Assembly: GCF_963583255.1 (NCBI RefSeq)
Contig: NC_084816.1
Span: 15,487,100-15,551,099, forward strand
Source of the DNA: Pyrus communis
Taxonomy: Eukaryota; Streptophyta; Magnoliopsida; Rosales; Rosaceae
DNA: 64,000 bases
Direction of reading: 5' to 3'
The notes below the pieces were generated by a model. That model worked only from the letters and a program-made list of their open reading frames with translations. It had not been told where the DNA came from and did not search any database. Within the stretch, counting starts at the first letter, position 1. Each line of letters begins with the position of its first letter. The position numbers were made by a program, and so were the translations under genes. Positions 25,069-36,392 of the stretch are shown here, one piece after another.

Positions 25069-26560
25069 AACGTCATGCAGTTTCCAAAGCAAGGATTGAG
25101 CAGTTGCAGGTTTACCAACATGTTGCTTAGTGAAAACGAAATCATGTTTACTGGGCTTGGAGTCGGAGGTAGTTACAACAGAAATACAAATTCTTGAGTG
25201 GGTTGGTAACAGTAACGATAGAAGGAGGATACTGAACATAGTCTACAGAAAAGAACCATTCATTTTTTTTGGGTTGAAAAACGGGGCTAAAAGCAAGAGT
25301 CCGAACAAACTTACTCAATAATAAGTCTAGACCAGGAAAGTCGATCCTCACGAATAAAACTCTATGAGAAGACCAACCCAGATGAAGGATCTTCTCTCCC
25401 AAGTCCCAAGTCTATCATAACTTAAGTATTTAAATTTCTTTATTACCCTTAAATTATTTGTTATTTAAAAGCAAAACTGCAGAAGCCAGAAGCTCTTGTT
25501 CTACCATTTTTTGTTTATATTATTTTGAGCAACTTTTTTCTTTCTTCCAATGTCAGATGCATCTTTGATACTGTAATGAAATTAAGGAATAAATATATTT
25601 ATTTATTTTTCCTGTGTTGTGTGCTCTTTTTTTAATTGAACAAATTAGAACATATTCTTTCAAGAAAGTGAAAGATGGTGAAATTTGCACCTGATGCAAT
25701 TTTCTAGTGTACTTTGGAGTATTCTATACTCTAGAGTTTTCAATCGTTGGATTCTTGATCAAAGATAAGGTTACAAGATCTAACGATTAAAACCCCGAGC
25801 AACTTAGAATCTTAAATAAATTATTGCTGAGGCAGATGGTGGTAGAGTGTGGTACACTTGGTCCTTTCTTATCTTTGATTGTCTTTGCATTGCTTTTCCT
25901 CTCCCTTCGTCTGTTTCCTTGTTATGAGAATCTAGTGGTGAGGTGGATTCCAATAGGAAGTTTTGTGGGTTGGGGCTTTTTGATTTGGATAGGTGGGAAG
26001 TTGCTTTTTGATTTGGATAAGTGGAAAGTTGCTTTACTTTTTGTATGGATTTGTTCAATTTTTTTTTTCTCTTTTCTTTGAGATGATTAGATTTGATGCT
26101 TGACCACTTACGAAATAATTTATTTTACTTTCTTTGTCTTGGGTATTCAAGCTCGTTACATTTTTTTCAACGTTGAAAACAAAAGTACTGCTAGATTACT
26201 AACCCGTTTTTCTTCTGCGTTAGCACTTGAATTTCTCCGTGATTGATTCCTATCTTGATTAATATTTCAATTACATGAAATTAAGTTCACCTTCAATTTG
26301 GTTATTCAGTCACCATGGATGCAATTGTATGAGAAATATGCAGAGAATGTGCAGTCCTTTCTCAAAACTACACTCATAAACTTATACGAAAACAAAATGC
26401 GTTGCTAAATATTTGATCAAGGATTTTCCCCAACATTGTAAGTTACATGCAGATTTGGTTTTGGTATGATTTATCTTCATGTAAATGAAATCGGCAGCAC
26501 GGAACGAATGGAAGCTAAAAAAATTGTTTTAACCTTCGAATGATAAAACCGGGTTCACAT
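25069..26560. other. Spacer between CCCH pseudogene and MATE gene
   Basis: No recognisable gene. An 85-residue hydrophobic frame at 25,824-26,081 comes from a T-rich tract and includes a 28-base tandem duplication (25,977-26,032). The part next to 26,560 is the MATE 3' UTR. Confidence 0.6.
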
Positions 26561-29500
26561 TTATGCCCGGAGGAATTCCCAGGGTCCTGTTCCTGTTCCT
26601 ATCCTGCACTTGCATACCAAAATTGTAAGTTATGGGAATTTTTGTGTTTGTGAGGGCGCGCGGGCAAAAAACTGTAAGATTATACCTCCAAAATCCGGCA
26701 AATGTCCGGAGACTCATATAGATGGTCAAAGCAACCCAGATTCCAATGAATCCATTGGTATAAGAGAGTACAAACAGAACTAAGATGCTGACAATAGCCA
26801 CCATAACCTGGAGAGAATGGTGATCATCAAGTTAACTTGTATCCCAAGGAACTAATTAGGCTAATTAGCCCACATAATTACTTGTATTACAAGAAAGGGA
26901 CTAAAGACTTGCCATGGAAAAAGCTGAGTACGCGAAATCAGATGCTCCAAAGTTGACACCGTCGAAAACAAATGCCAAGGCATTGATGGGCTGAGTAGCT
27001 GCAACAAACTGATTTTGGATTGAAGACTGTTAGTTCAAATTGAAATGCCATTTAGGATTGAAGAAGTGTAAGTCGAACATTGTGTTCTGCTTCGAGACAA
27101 GGGACTTACTGGAATGCCTATGCCAATGAGATGTAGCACATTGACATCTTTTGTGAATAATCTTGCTCCATACTGCAACCCCACTCCGAGCATGGCAGCG
27201 AGCATCAAACCCAAAACCAATCCCAGCTGCAGTTTAAATGCAGTTACGAATATTTGGAGAAACTGACATCATATGAAATCTGTACTTGATTCTTTGAAAT
27301 TTTTTACACACCTGTAGCACTCGGGATGCAGTGGCTGTAGCCTTATCGTAGTCTTTTTTGGCAAATGCACTTGCAAGTATGGCCTGAAAGCGGAGCAGGA
27401 AATTTCAGCACGAAGGCAGTTGATCATCATCAGTTCTAACCAAACTCAACAGCCAAGAAGTTGATCTTTCTATCTATTTACTACATAACTCTACTGGTTA
27501 TCTGCCTAATTTAGTAAATATCAGTATTTCAGTAGTTTCAAGCATTAACGAAATGATCTCCGACCTGTCCAGCAACAGCCAGCCCATCAGCTAGAAGGGA
27601 AGTTGCCAACCAGACCTGCAAGCAGACTTGAAATGCAGCCATGGGTGTCGGTCCCTGACGTGCAGCCAACGATGCAGCCAGAGTCACACAGAAAGTAACA
27701 GCAATGACCCTCATTAATAACAGAAAACCTGGAGTAAAGAAAGACTAATGGGGATAAACTTCATAATTAACATTAACTATCTTTTAACAAATGCTTCCAA
27801 TGTTTTCGGGTCACTAAAAGCAAGGCCTAAGGATTACAGAATAAAATCTCACCGTTTTTAAGAAATCGACTGAATTGGAGATGTCTGATACTTGGGGGTA
27901 ATAGATTGACTTGAGCCATTAATCTCCACAGGAGTATGAAACATATCAAGTACCTGCGTACAATGACCATTTTATCGATAACAGGCAAAACTGGCATACA
28001 ATGTAGAATTCCATAGAAAGCACACCAAGACAACAGGACTGAACACAAACACGAAACTTGGGAAAGGAGTTAGATAACACTTACTGAGATATAACATGAG
28101 CAATAGCTGCACCGGTGACGCCCAGATGGAAAACAAAAATAAATATTGGATCCAATATTATATTTGTTACATCTCCTGCCACTAAATTCAAACAGATAGT
28201 TTATGGATTAGAACAAGCTGAAGACTGTTTTATTCTGGTGAAATAGATGCAGTCAGAAGCTAAAGTTTAACATCGTTAAGGTATACCAGTGGCGTATAAA
28301 GGAGTTTTTGTATCCTTGAACCCACGGAAGATCCCTTGCATAGCCAGTGAAAGAAGAACTGCAGGAGCACCGAGCGATCTCAGCATCAAGTACTGCTGTG
28401 CAGGTTTTAGCATAGGGGAATCCTAAACGAACAATAGTTCCTTTTGTTATTAGAAATTAGAGTACATAGCATTTTAGCGTTTGATACAAAAAATTATTTA
28501 AGTAAAACCATATGCCAAAAAGAAAATGATTAGCTTACAGAACCAACTCCCATAAAGTTCAATAGAGGTTTTGCTCCAGATATGAGGAATATGGCTTGGA
28601 TGAGGCCAAGGATGCTGCCGATAACCATCGCTGACGACGCTGACGGGATATACCTTTTCTGATGATTGGTTGTAACTATTTCAAAGCTTGTAGCAACGGA
28701 TTTTGAGTTGTATGCATTCTGAGTGGCATCTGAGAAATAACATTGAAGAAAAATAAAACTATCAAGTAAGAAGCATTTACAAACTTAATGCAATCACATT
28801 CTGTAAGTCTGTACACACTGCATACGAAGTACATTAGGAAAAAGATATGGAGCATACCGCTTTCTGGTATCAACTGTTTCATTTCACCATTAGTTGATGA
28901 ACCTGTTTCCAGGTAATCACTGTCCTTTGCCTCGGGACTCACTGTTCCAATAGTATCTTCTTCAGCAACAAAAGATGTTGTGACACTAACAAGTGGGAAT
29001 ATTGCAATTCTTGATGCTTGATTAAATAGAGCAATAGAAACTCCTACAGCAGCAAGCTCCACTGGACCTTTAAACATTAAGATAATTCATTTCAGATCGA
29101 AGAACATACGCAATGTTGAAAACGAAAACACAAACAAGAAAGAAAAGTACCTATTTGGCCAATGAATGCTGTGTCGACTAGAGAAGCGATTGGATCAGCT
29201 GTCAAAGCTAGCGCCGCAGGCAATGCAATTGATGCTATTTCTAAACCAAGTTTGTCCAAATTAAGAACACATCTACACATAAAGGAGAGAGAATCCAAGA
29301 ATAAGATTAGACCATCTATGTACATTAATTCACATACAATCTTTTTCGGTCGTTTCAATTGTAATTACAATTCACTTAACTTTATTAATCGAGGAAATCG
29401 CAGGACTACATGATTTGTCAGGAAAGGAGATGATAACTACATTCTCTTAATTGCAATAATAAAATCATTTGGAAAATATGGCTCATGGAGCAAACATATC

Positions 29501-29788
29501 AGACGTAAGAAAGTCTGAGCTGGTCTAGCCATGGATAATAAAATCACCACAGCCAATGGTTGTGAGTAAAAAGCTCGAGTTGCTTGTAGAAAGTACTTTT
29601 CACTGCTTTTCTGCTAGGTTCAGTTTAACAAAAGCTTTAATTACAAACCAAGGTGGCTCCTAAACAGGGAAAAGGAATGCAAAATGCATAAAATCGATCG
29701 AAATAATATACCTGCAATCCTTAAAGAAAACGTAGATAGGACTTTTCCTTGTGTTCCCATATGAATATGAACCATCTTCTTCTGCCAT
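26561..29788 (-). CDS. DTX42: MATE transporter, DTX42/FRD3-like citrate exporter
   Basis: Thirteen exons, minus strand: 29788-29712, 29272-29151, 29067-28858, 28729-28539, 28422-28287, 28175-28085, 27953-27853, 27728-27565, 27383-27312, 27226-27110, 27008-26913, 26807-26686 and 26603-26561. All phases join, giving 513 residues, the usual length for the DTX42/FRD3 branch. Diagnostic stretches are EIASIALPAALALTADPIAS and VDTAFIGQIGPVELAAVG in the first helices, a long cytosolic loop after TTSFVAEED, RGFKDTKTPLYA, and the end GPWEFLRA. This family sits in the plasma membrane and exports citrate or similar anions, for iron movement or aluminium tolerance. The intron after FSM starts GC (gcaagt) instead of GT; the other borders are GT-AG. 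The start ATG at 29,788 opens MAEEDG. Citrate as substrate is inferred from the subfamily. Confidence 0.93.
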
Positions 29789-30593
29789 CAGTTATCAATG
29801 AATTTATTTTTCACTGGGATGTGGTTACAGAACTAGGTGCTTATTGGAAGCAGAATTATCAAAGCAATGGCGATAAAATCGATAGACGAGAATTCACAAA
29901 TTGTGCTCCAGACCCTGAAGATTGTAGTATCTGTCAATTCATAACTCTTGTTTCTTTGCAAACCCAAAAAATCACAGATGAACCACCAAATAAAGTAGAC
30001 TAAAAGAATGTTGGGTTCCAAAACATTTCAACACTTGAAATTCCCATCCTTCAAAACAAACATTCAAACTCAAAGACTTGTAACAGTTTCAAAACATTCC
30101 AATTAAAAACAAAACAAGCAAATGAAAGTCTTCTGCACGTTAGCTTTGGAAACTAAACACCAGCCAATTTCTCAGTCTAGGCAAACCAGGGCGGAGCCAA
30201 GGTGGCTAGAACAGTGTGCTCTGAATCCTTCCCCTAGTTTAGATTAAATTAAATCATCCTACTCTGCATAACACTTCGGATATCGCTCTAATTTAAAGGA
30301 AAAAAAAACCTCAGTCTATAAGAAAAATTAAATTCAAGAGAATTTAAAGACAGGAATTTAAAGCTCGTCAAAGAAAAAAAGAACTAACAGAAATTTACAC
30401 CTGAAAACCAAAACTCACTGACCTTTGAGCCTTGAAACTTTCATTTACTTGAGCTTTGAAACTTGAAAAACAACTGTGTGTGTGTATATATATTGAAGAA
30501 GGCTGAATTTAAATCCAAATTCCAAATTCCACGAGAGAAAAGGACCTCCACAACAGAAACACACCAACTGGGGCAGACTCTTCTTCTGTACGT

Positions 30594-30597
<4 letters not shown>

Positions 30598-30640
<43 letters not shown>
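30598..30640. repeat. GA microsatellite
   Basis: A GA run with a single GC interruption, about 0.8 kb upstream of the MATE start codon. Confidence 0.95.
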
Positions 30641-30665
30641 CTTTCAGAGCCAGAATTTAAGCATC

Positions 30666-30992
30666 TTTGGTATTGAGTTATTCTGAAAAAAAGTTGATAT
30701 AAAAAAAAGTTAAGAGCTATTTTTATGTTTTGTAAACATTCAGTTTTAGCTTTTTTTACACAGTTTTGGATAAAAAAAAGCCAAAAATAAGAAGCTGCAA
30801 AATCCAGCTTTGAAAATTCGACTTTTTTTCACATCTGATTTACATAAAAATTTACCAAACACTGTAATACTATTTTTTTTTTCAAAAACACTTTTACAAA
30901 AAAGTTTACCAAACACTCTGTTACTTTTTTCACAGTTGCTTATCTCACATCACAATAAAAACAATTTTTTTTCAAAACGCAGTAATACCAAA
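30666..30992. mobile_element. MITE with TTTGGTATT termini
   Basis: The left end starts TTTGGTATTGAGTTATTCTG and the right end, inverted, TTTGGTATTACTGCGTTTTG; both continue into GAAAAAAA.TTG. The interior is A/T-rich with repeated 'tttaccaaacact' words and no coding potential. No exact target duplication was seen, so the superfamily is left open. Confidence 0.6.
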
Positions 30993-31805
30993 CCAATCCT
31001 TAAGTTCTTCTTGCAATGCTTCCAAAATTCATATTTACACTATTACTTTTCTTTATTCGATCTTCATTGACGTCTTGAAGTAGGTTCTTCGTGGTCAATA
31101 GGTGGCCACGTGTAAATAAATTATGTTTTGAACGTTCATCTTATACAATCAATTCATTAATCGACTTGACATGTACACATCACTTGTTACATGAGATGGT
31201 ACATGTTGTACAAAACTTAAAACTTATGTTGAAGAATATAATCCCAGGTTTGAAACATGACAAAAAAAATATTGCTACTTATAAATGAAGGGTTCCACTC
31301 CTAATAACTCAAGACTTTTTGTGTTAAAATTTTAACACATGTTAGATTTTGTTGGTGATTAAGTAAAAGACAATATTAGTAAGACTAGTAATGGGTAGCT
31401 GACCCGACTCGAAAATTTTGAAGACTTGACTTGACATTACAGAGTATATATACATATTACTAATAAATGAATAGTTCTATTACTAATAATACTAAGGCGT
31501 TTTGTAATAAAATTCAACACATATCGAATTAAGCAAGTAACTAAATTTGTACAATATTATTAAGAGAACTTTAATGAAAAGCTCATGTACTGTTCACTTT
31601 AACGACAAACTATATTTTTATACTAAAAAGTCAATCATGATACTATTCACTTTACCCTTTATTTTGTCCTTATTGTTAAAATTCAAAGTTTTCAAATCAT
31701 TTTCATTAGTTTTCTTATTATTAAATCAAAAGTAGTCCACTAACTTGACTAAAAAAGGTAAAAATTTAACAACTTAAGCTCTCTAAATACGATCAATATG
31801 TTGGT

Positions 31806-31867
31806 AAACATCACCATCGCTCAAACGAAAATTTTCAAACATCACCATCGCTCAAACGAGAATTTTC
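31806..31867. repeat. 31-base tandem duplication
   Basis: Two adjacent copies (31,806-31,836 and 31,837-31,867) differ by one base; the core is 'catcaccatcgctcaaacga'. Confidence 0.95.
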
Positions 31868-32123
31868 CTCCTATAAAACACGTAAGTTTGGTTCAGACCG
31901 ACTAGACCGACTACTCCAAGAGAACTCATCCATGCTTTTTGATGGGCTGATGGTGTGATGGCGAACTGCCAAGAGAGGTGATTACATGTGTTGATGGGTG
32001 ATGAATACCAGATTCCCAGAGAGAAACGCATATTTGCATCACTACCTTAGATCATGGACAGTGGGGACACCCAGTGGCACTGCATGCATGGTTATGGCTA
32101 ACAGCCAAGTGTCCATCACTTTC

Positions 32124-32211
32124 ATGCAAAATGACTGGTGGTGGCCAAGTCAATAATAGAAAATTCTATGCAAAATGACTGGTGGTGGCCAAATCAATAA
32201 TAGAAAATTCT
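32124..32211. repeat. 44-base tandem duplication
   Basis: Two adjacent copies (32,124-32,167 and 32,168-32,211) differ by one base; the core is 'atgactggtggtggccaa'. Confidence 0.95.
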
Positions 32212-32269
32212 AAGTCATCGAATTAAAGTGAAATTAAATAAAATGTAATTTTACAAAAATTCCAAGTCA

Positions 32270-32415
32270 GTAATATATGTTGGGTTCTGAATTCGATTCC
32301 TAATACTGGTGAATCACACAACGGTGGTTAGAGGAAGGTTAAAATACCTCTATGAATCTTTTCGATCCTGAAAAAGATAAAATGTCGTTATAAGACCACC
32401 AGATAATCCATTTTT
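32270..32415 (+). repeat. SINE-like repeat copy 2
   Basis: It contains the B-box-like 'aattcgattcc' and shares 'ggtgaatcacac', 'ggtggttagag' and 'aaaatacctctatgaatctt' with the copy near 15,800-15,900. It ends in a short T/A-rich tail near 32,410. A tRNA-derived SINE is likely; the 5' end is not defined. Confidence 0.45.
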
Positions 32416-32566
32416 TTATAGCACCATATATTTGTCGATATCGCAAATGGATTATATTTTACACTTGTTAATTGAAATAGGAATGCTCTTTTGGAAACCT
32501 CTGATTGTGCAAAACCATCATTTAGGAACGTATCTCAATCTAGTTTTAGATAACAAACAACGTAGT

Positions 32567-32635
32567 AAAGATTAGTATGAATGAAATATCGTACTCTTCT
32601 TCTTAAAAAAAAAAAAAAAAAAAAAAAAGATTAGT
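32567..32635 (+). mobile_element. Short poly(A) insertion with 10-bp target duplication
   Basis: AAAGATTAGT at 32,567-32,576 recurs at 32,626-32,635. Between them lie 28 bases of unique sequence followed by an A-run that spans 32,605-32,628 and includes the first bases of the second copy. This looks like a severely 5'-truncated retroposon. Confidence 0.65.
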
Positions 32636-32714
32636 TTGAAGACCTAATTTTACATATCTTGTGAGTTTGATAGTATATTTATGCACCCTCTTAGTGAATA
32701 CTATGTATTATTAC

Positions 32715-33240
32715 AGGTACAATGTCCAAATCTAGTTACTTTATGTTTACTGAGGATAATTTAATTACTTGACGAAGCAATAAGCAAAGGTGATTGCTAG
32801 CTCAAACACCGAAGTTGAATATAAAGAGATAGTCAATGAATATGTTCCAACTTATTTGGCTAAAAATTTGTGGACTCAACTTGGATTTAATCTAATCTGA
32901 TGATGGACCTATGTTATGAAAAAAAAGGTTGCTTATGACATTGCTCATAATCCAGTTCAAAATGATTGTACGAAATATGTTGAAGTAGGTAAACATTTTG
33001 TTAAAAGAGAAGTTGGAAGCTCAAGATGTTTGGTTTCCGTTTGTGAAGTATGAAGATTAACTAGCAAATATCTTGATGTAGGTATTGTCAGAGTAAAATG
33101 GTGTTTTACAATTCACTTAGAAAGTCAGCATTAGATATATTTATGCACCAATTTAAAGAGGAGTGTTGACATGAGTAATTTTGTTGATTAATTGTAAATA
33201 GGATTTTGTTTCCTATTGTCGCTAAGTTAGGTTAATCACT
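32715..33240 (+). pseudogene. Degenerate copia RNase H and 3' LTR start
   Basis: The plus strand reads SSYFMFTEDNLIT, VIASSNTEVEYKEIVNE, NLWTQLGF, DIAHNPVQNDCTKYVEVGKH and FVKREVGS, with stops and shifts between. This is the order of the Ty1-copia RNase H domain (family forms SSAEAEYRA, NPVQHDRTKHVEIDRHF). A purine stretch (aaagaggag) then precedes TGTTGACATGAG at 33,164, as expected for a 3' LTR start. Integrase, reverse transcriptase and the other LTR are missing nearby. It is non-functional. Confidence 0.8.
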
Positions 33241-33668
33241 TTCTTACGGCCCGACCAAATCACAGGGTCAGGCTTTATTTAGCCATTTTTAAGATGTGAT
33301 GCTATTTACACTCTTTTTTACTTTTCACACTCTTTTTTCTATTTTCAAATGACGAATCGAAAGAATTAAAAAAGGTCAAAGAATATAAATTAATAGGGAT
33401 TGTATGATGGTAATATGGTATGTAGATAGCAACACCCTTTTCAAATGGGTAGGGTTAGGTGCCTTACATATTAGGCTTTGGGTTGGCCCATGGCCTAGCT
33501 CTACTGGTTAGGTCTGATTCTTAATATTACATACATATAGCCTCCAAAACTAAAGAATACTCGTTTGGAAGTATTTTGAAAATGATTAAAAACATTTTAA
33601 AGAAAAATATTTTTGTGTTCTAAAAGTATTTAAAATGCTTTCTGCAAAAAGCACTTCAACGATCCCGT

Positions 33669-34323
33669 TGTGTTACACTTCTTTAAGAGGGACAAGACTA
33701 AGTGGGGACTATAATCTTATGTTTGATGCAGCAAAGGATTAAGTTAAATGACGCTAACTTCGACTCGCCTCGACTCCGGAACCAGCTATACGTGCCTTAA
33801 TCTAACCGTCTCAAGCAGACCTTCTCCAGTGACCGCAGTCTAAAATCTTAATCCGATTACCACCCAGAACCCCTCCATCCCAATTGCCGCTCCCCTTCCC
33901 ATATCCTCATCTGCAATTTGCGCGAGAAGAAATAATAAGTTCTTCCGATTTCAACAACAGAGAAGGGTGAGGGGTGAGGGGTCAGTGGTTGAATACGTAG
34001 AAGCACTTTGTGAATTTACTTCTCGATCTCTTGTTAGAAGGGTGAACTGGTGAAGGGTCTTGAAGCAGAGCAATTTGTGAATTCTTTCTTTTTGTTTTGT
34101 TTTGTTTTGCAGACAATGAGAGAAGAAATTGAAGAAATGGTAAAAATAAAAAATGATTTAAAAGGTGTGGATCAAAAATAATAATTTGGGTCCTAAAAAA
34201 TATTTTGTCCATAGCTTAATTTGACACTGTACTAAACATTTCACTATTTTTATCCTGCTCAGTCCAAGCCAAGCTGGTTCGTTAGCCTAGTTTGAGATAG
34301 TCCAATGTAACAAACGCACCCTA
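33669..34323. mobile_element. MITE-like element related to the 11,979 TIR end
   Basis: The right end, read inverted from 34,323, is GGGTGCGTTTGTTACATTGG, nearly identical to the left end at 11,979 (GGGTGCGTTTGTTACACCGG). The likely left end near 33,669 (GTTGTGTTACAC) is decayed. The interior includes 'tttgatgcagcaaagg', comparable to 'tttgatgcagtctcgg' near 12,079. No protein is encoded. Confidence 0.55.
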
Positions 34324-34610
34324 TGGATCTTAATATTAACCAAATAATCATCATATCAATTATGTATCTAGTAATTATGGGAATATGGATTTATAAGTTA
34401 AATTCAATAATTCGAATCTGATAATCCGATTATATACGCACTATTAATTCAAATTTGGATGGAATAAATCTGATTCGAATATAGCCTTTTAAAGATATAT
34501 TATAACTTTCTAAGTTGTTTGATGAATGTATGGCAATTCCCACACTGAATTGCAACATTAGGGTGCTTACATTGCACAAAGTATTCACCACGAAACATAG
34601 CATTGGAGAT

Positions 34611-34617
34611 TATAAAT
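34611..34617 (+). promoter_or_regulatory. TATA box of the F-box-like gene
   Basis: TATAAAT lies 97 bases upstream of the ATG at 34,708, a normal plant promoter spacing for a short 5' UTR. Confidence 0.6.
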
Positions 34618-34707
34618 AGGCAGTTGGAGTTGAGTCTATCCATATTCATTTTGCAAGCAAACATTCGGTCACTTGCGAATCAATCCAAGTAGTACATTAT
34701 AAAAAAA

Positions 34708-35337
34708 ATGCCTCCCTTCGACACAGATAACAATGACGAAAATGAGTCAATATATCGGCAGATGTCACTGGTAGATGTTCCGGACTTCCCTCAGGTTGAT
34801 TTTTATGGAAACAGATACCAGGACCTCGTGGACCGTTGCCGGGAGCACGGGAACAAAGAGGCTTTGTTCCGACATGGAATGGATCACTACTTTGGTAGAG
34901 GAAGTACCAGCAGCGCGCTGGGACGAGAATGGCTGATGCGCGCAGCTAACGGCGGGCATCCATGTGCATCCCTTGCATATGGCTCGATTTTGGTGATGTC
35001 CGGAGGAGACGAGGTCCCAACAGGTCTAAACATCATGTCTAATGCAGTTAATCCATCGAATTTACAGGAATGTAGGGACAGAATGGCTGAATATGTTGGA
35101 GGCATGCCATATGTGAGTAAGGAGACGGTTTTCAGCACCATCTTGCCGTACTGTGAGCAAAAACTACATTGTAGTGCATGTGGAGCTGATTTAGAAAATG
35201 ACTGGACTGTTGGAATGATGGAAGCCACCATGATTGGGCAAAAGCAAATCGAGTGGAATGGGGAATGCAAAGCCTGTGATATGCATTGGGAGGTGTTCAT
35301 ATTTGGTATGCTTTTCTGTAGCCGATGGATGGACTAA
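34708..35337 (+). CDS. F-box/Sel1-like family protein lacking the F-box
   Basis: This intronless frame encodes 209 residues. YRQMSLVDVPDFP, then RCREHGNKEALFRHGMDHYF and LMRAANGGHPCASLAYGSIL, match the Sel1-like helical repeat part of plant proteins annotated as F-box At2g35280/At1g67623-like. The C-terminus has paired cysteines (LHCSACGADL, CKACDMHWE) that may bind a metal. The usual N-terminal F-box is absent: there is no LPxxLLxEIL-type segment in the protein or in the roughly 370 bases upstream. A TATA box and an intact frame argue that it is expressed instead of decayed. Without an F-box it cannot dock on SKP1 in the normal way; its role is unknown. This family expands rapidly in plants, so a species-specific paralogue is likely. 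Confidence 0.72.
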   Translation: MPPFDTDNNDENESIYRQMSLVDVPDFPQVDFYGNRYQDLVDRCREHGNKEALFRHGMDHYFGRGSTSSALGREWLMRAANGGHPCASLAYGSILVMSGGDEVPTGLNIMSNAVNPSNLQECRDRMAEYVGGMPYVSKETVFSTILPYCEQKLHCSACGADLENDWTVGMMEATMIGQKQIEWNGECKACDMHWEVFIFGMLFCSRWMD

Positions 35338-36392
35338 GTATGCATGGCAGTTGTCCAAGAGCATGCTGTGAATTGTCCTGGTGGATATGATTTTCTTTTT
35401 CAGCACACAGTGTCCCAAGTTCAAACTTTTTTTCACTCTTCCATTCCCTTAGTGTAGTTTAGAATAATGATATCGCTTGTAATAATATATGTTTTTCTTA
35501 ACTTGCAATATGAATAATGCCTTATGTTTTAGTTTACAAAAAAATATGTGTTTTGTTGTGTATTTTCTCTTATATATGCAACGAAACTTTGTTTCTGTGA
35601 TCCTAGAAATTACAAGAGCTACGTAATGAGCATGTCAAGTAACTATTGAGCTAATTACGTCTTTCTATTGATGTGGGCATCTCAATTTGCAAATGAGCTT
35701 GGTCGGGCGAATGAAATGAATGTGGTGATGCGGTGGTGAGTCATGTTGTTGACTACTTCTGCACTAAGAGACTTCGACCGAGAAAGAAACACGTGTTTAA
35801 TACCAAAAATGCACAACTTTCTCCCACGAGTACCCAATGCCGATCCCTACTTAAATTGGACATCGTGGCACAAAGGCTGAGTAACTAAATAGCGAACTTT
35901 AATTCTTTTAAGAGAACTGACGTGACATGGGTGCAACGTCACATGGCGTTCCGTGCCATCATGTAAACAAAAACTAACACACGTCTTTATTTTATTGATA
36001 CAAGATGCCATCTTAGCGGTGTGCCATGCACAGTTAATCATTCAAACTAAAAGAATTATGGCGAAGGTACGATCCCTTCGTTCTTGATATACCACGAAGA
36101 AAATAAATGCAGCACAAGATCAGGGTACATTCAAGCATCAACAAATGATGATTCTTCAATTGTATTGTCATGCCACATCAAAATTTGGGGTACATTTTAT
36201 AATTTCTGCTCTAAATGGACCTCCTATGTATACCCATTTTTCACCAAAGGGTCTCAAGATTATTTCCATGTGAAAGAATTCAAGGGAAAGATCAGTGTGC
36301 CCTGGAAAGAAGTGAAACAACTGCATCTGAGTGAACAAACAGAAAAAACCATGCCGAATTTCAGGTCGGCAGGTTTTCAAGGCCAACCACTT
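35338..36392. other. Spacer between convergent F-box-like gene and DiT1
   Basis: Holds the two 3' UTRs. No other coding signal. An ORF on the plus strand at 36,084-36,530 overlaps the DiT1 last exon in antisense and is treated as a shadow. Confidence 0.65.

Larger units (their letters stand above)
29789..32714. other. MATE upstream region and repeat-rich spacer
   Basis: No ORF of known family. Contents listed separately are a GA microsatellite, a MITE, two short tandem duplications, a SINE-like copy and a poly(A) insertion. The first several hundred bases are the MATE promoter; no clear TATA box could be assigned. Confidence 0.6.

Noticed and set aside
25824..26081. Hydrophobic 85-residue frame as a membrane protein
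   Set aside because: It is a T-rich tract containing a 28-base tandem duplication, with no family resemblance.
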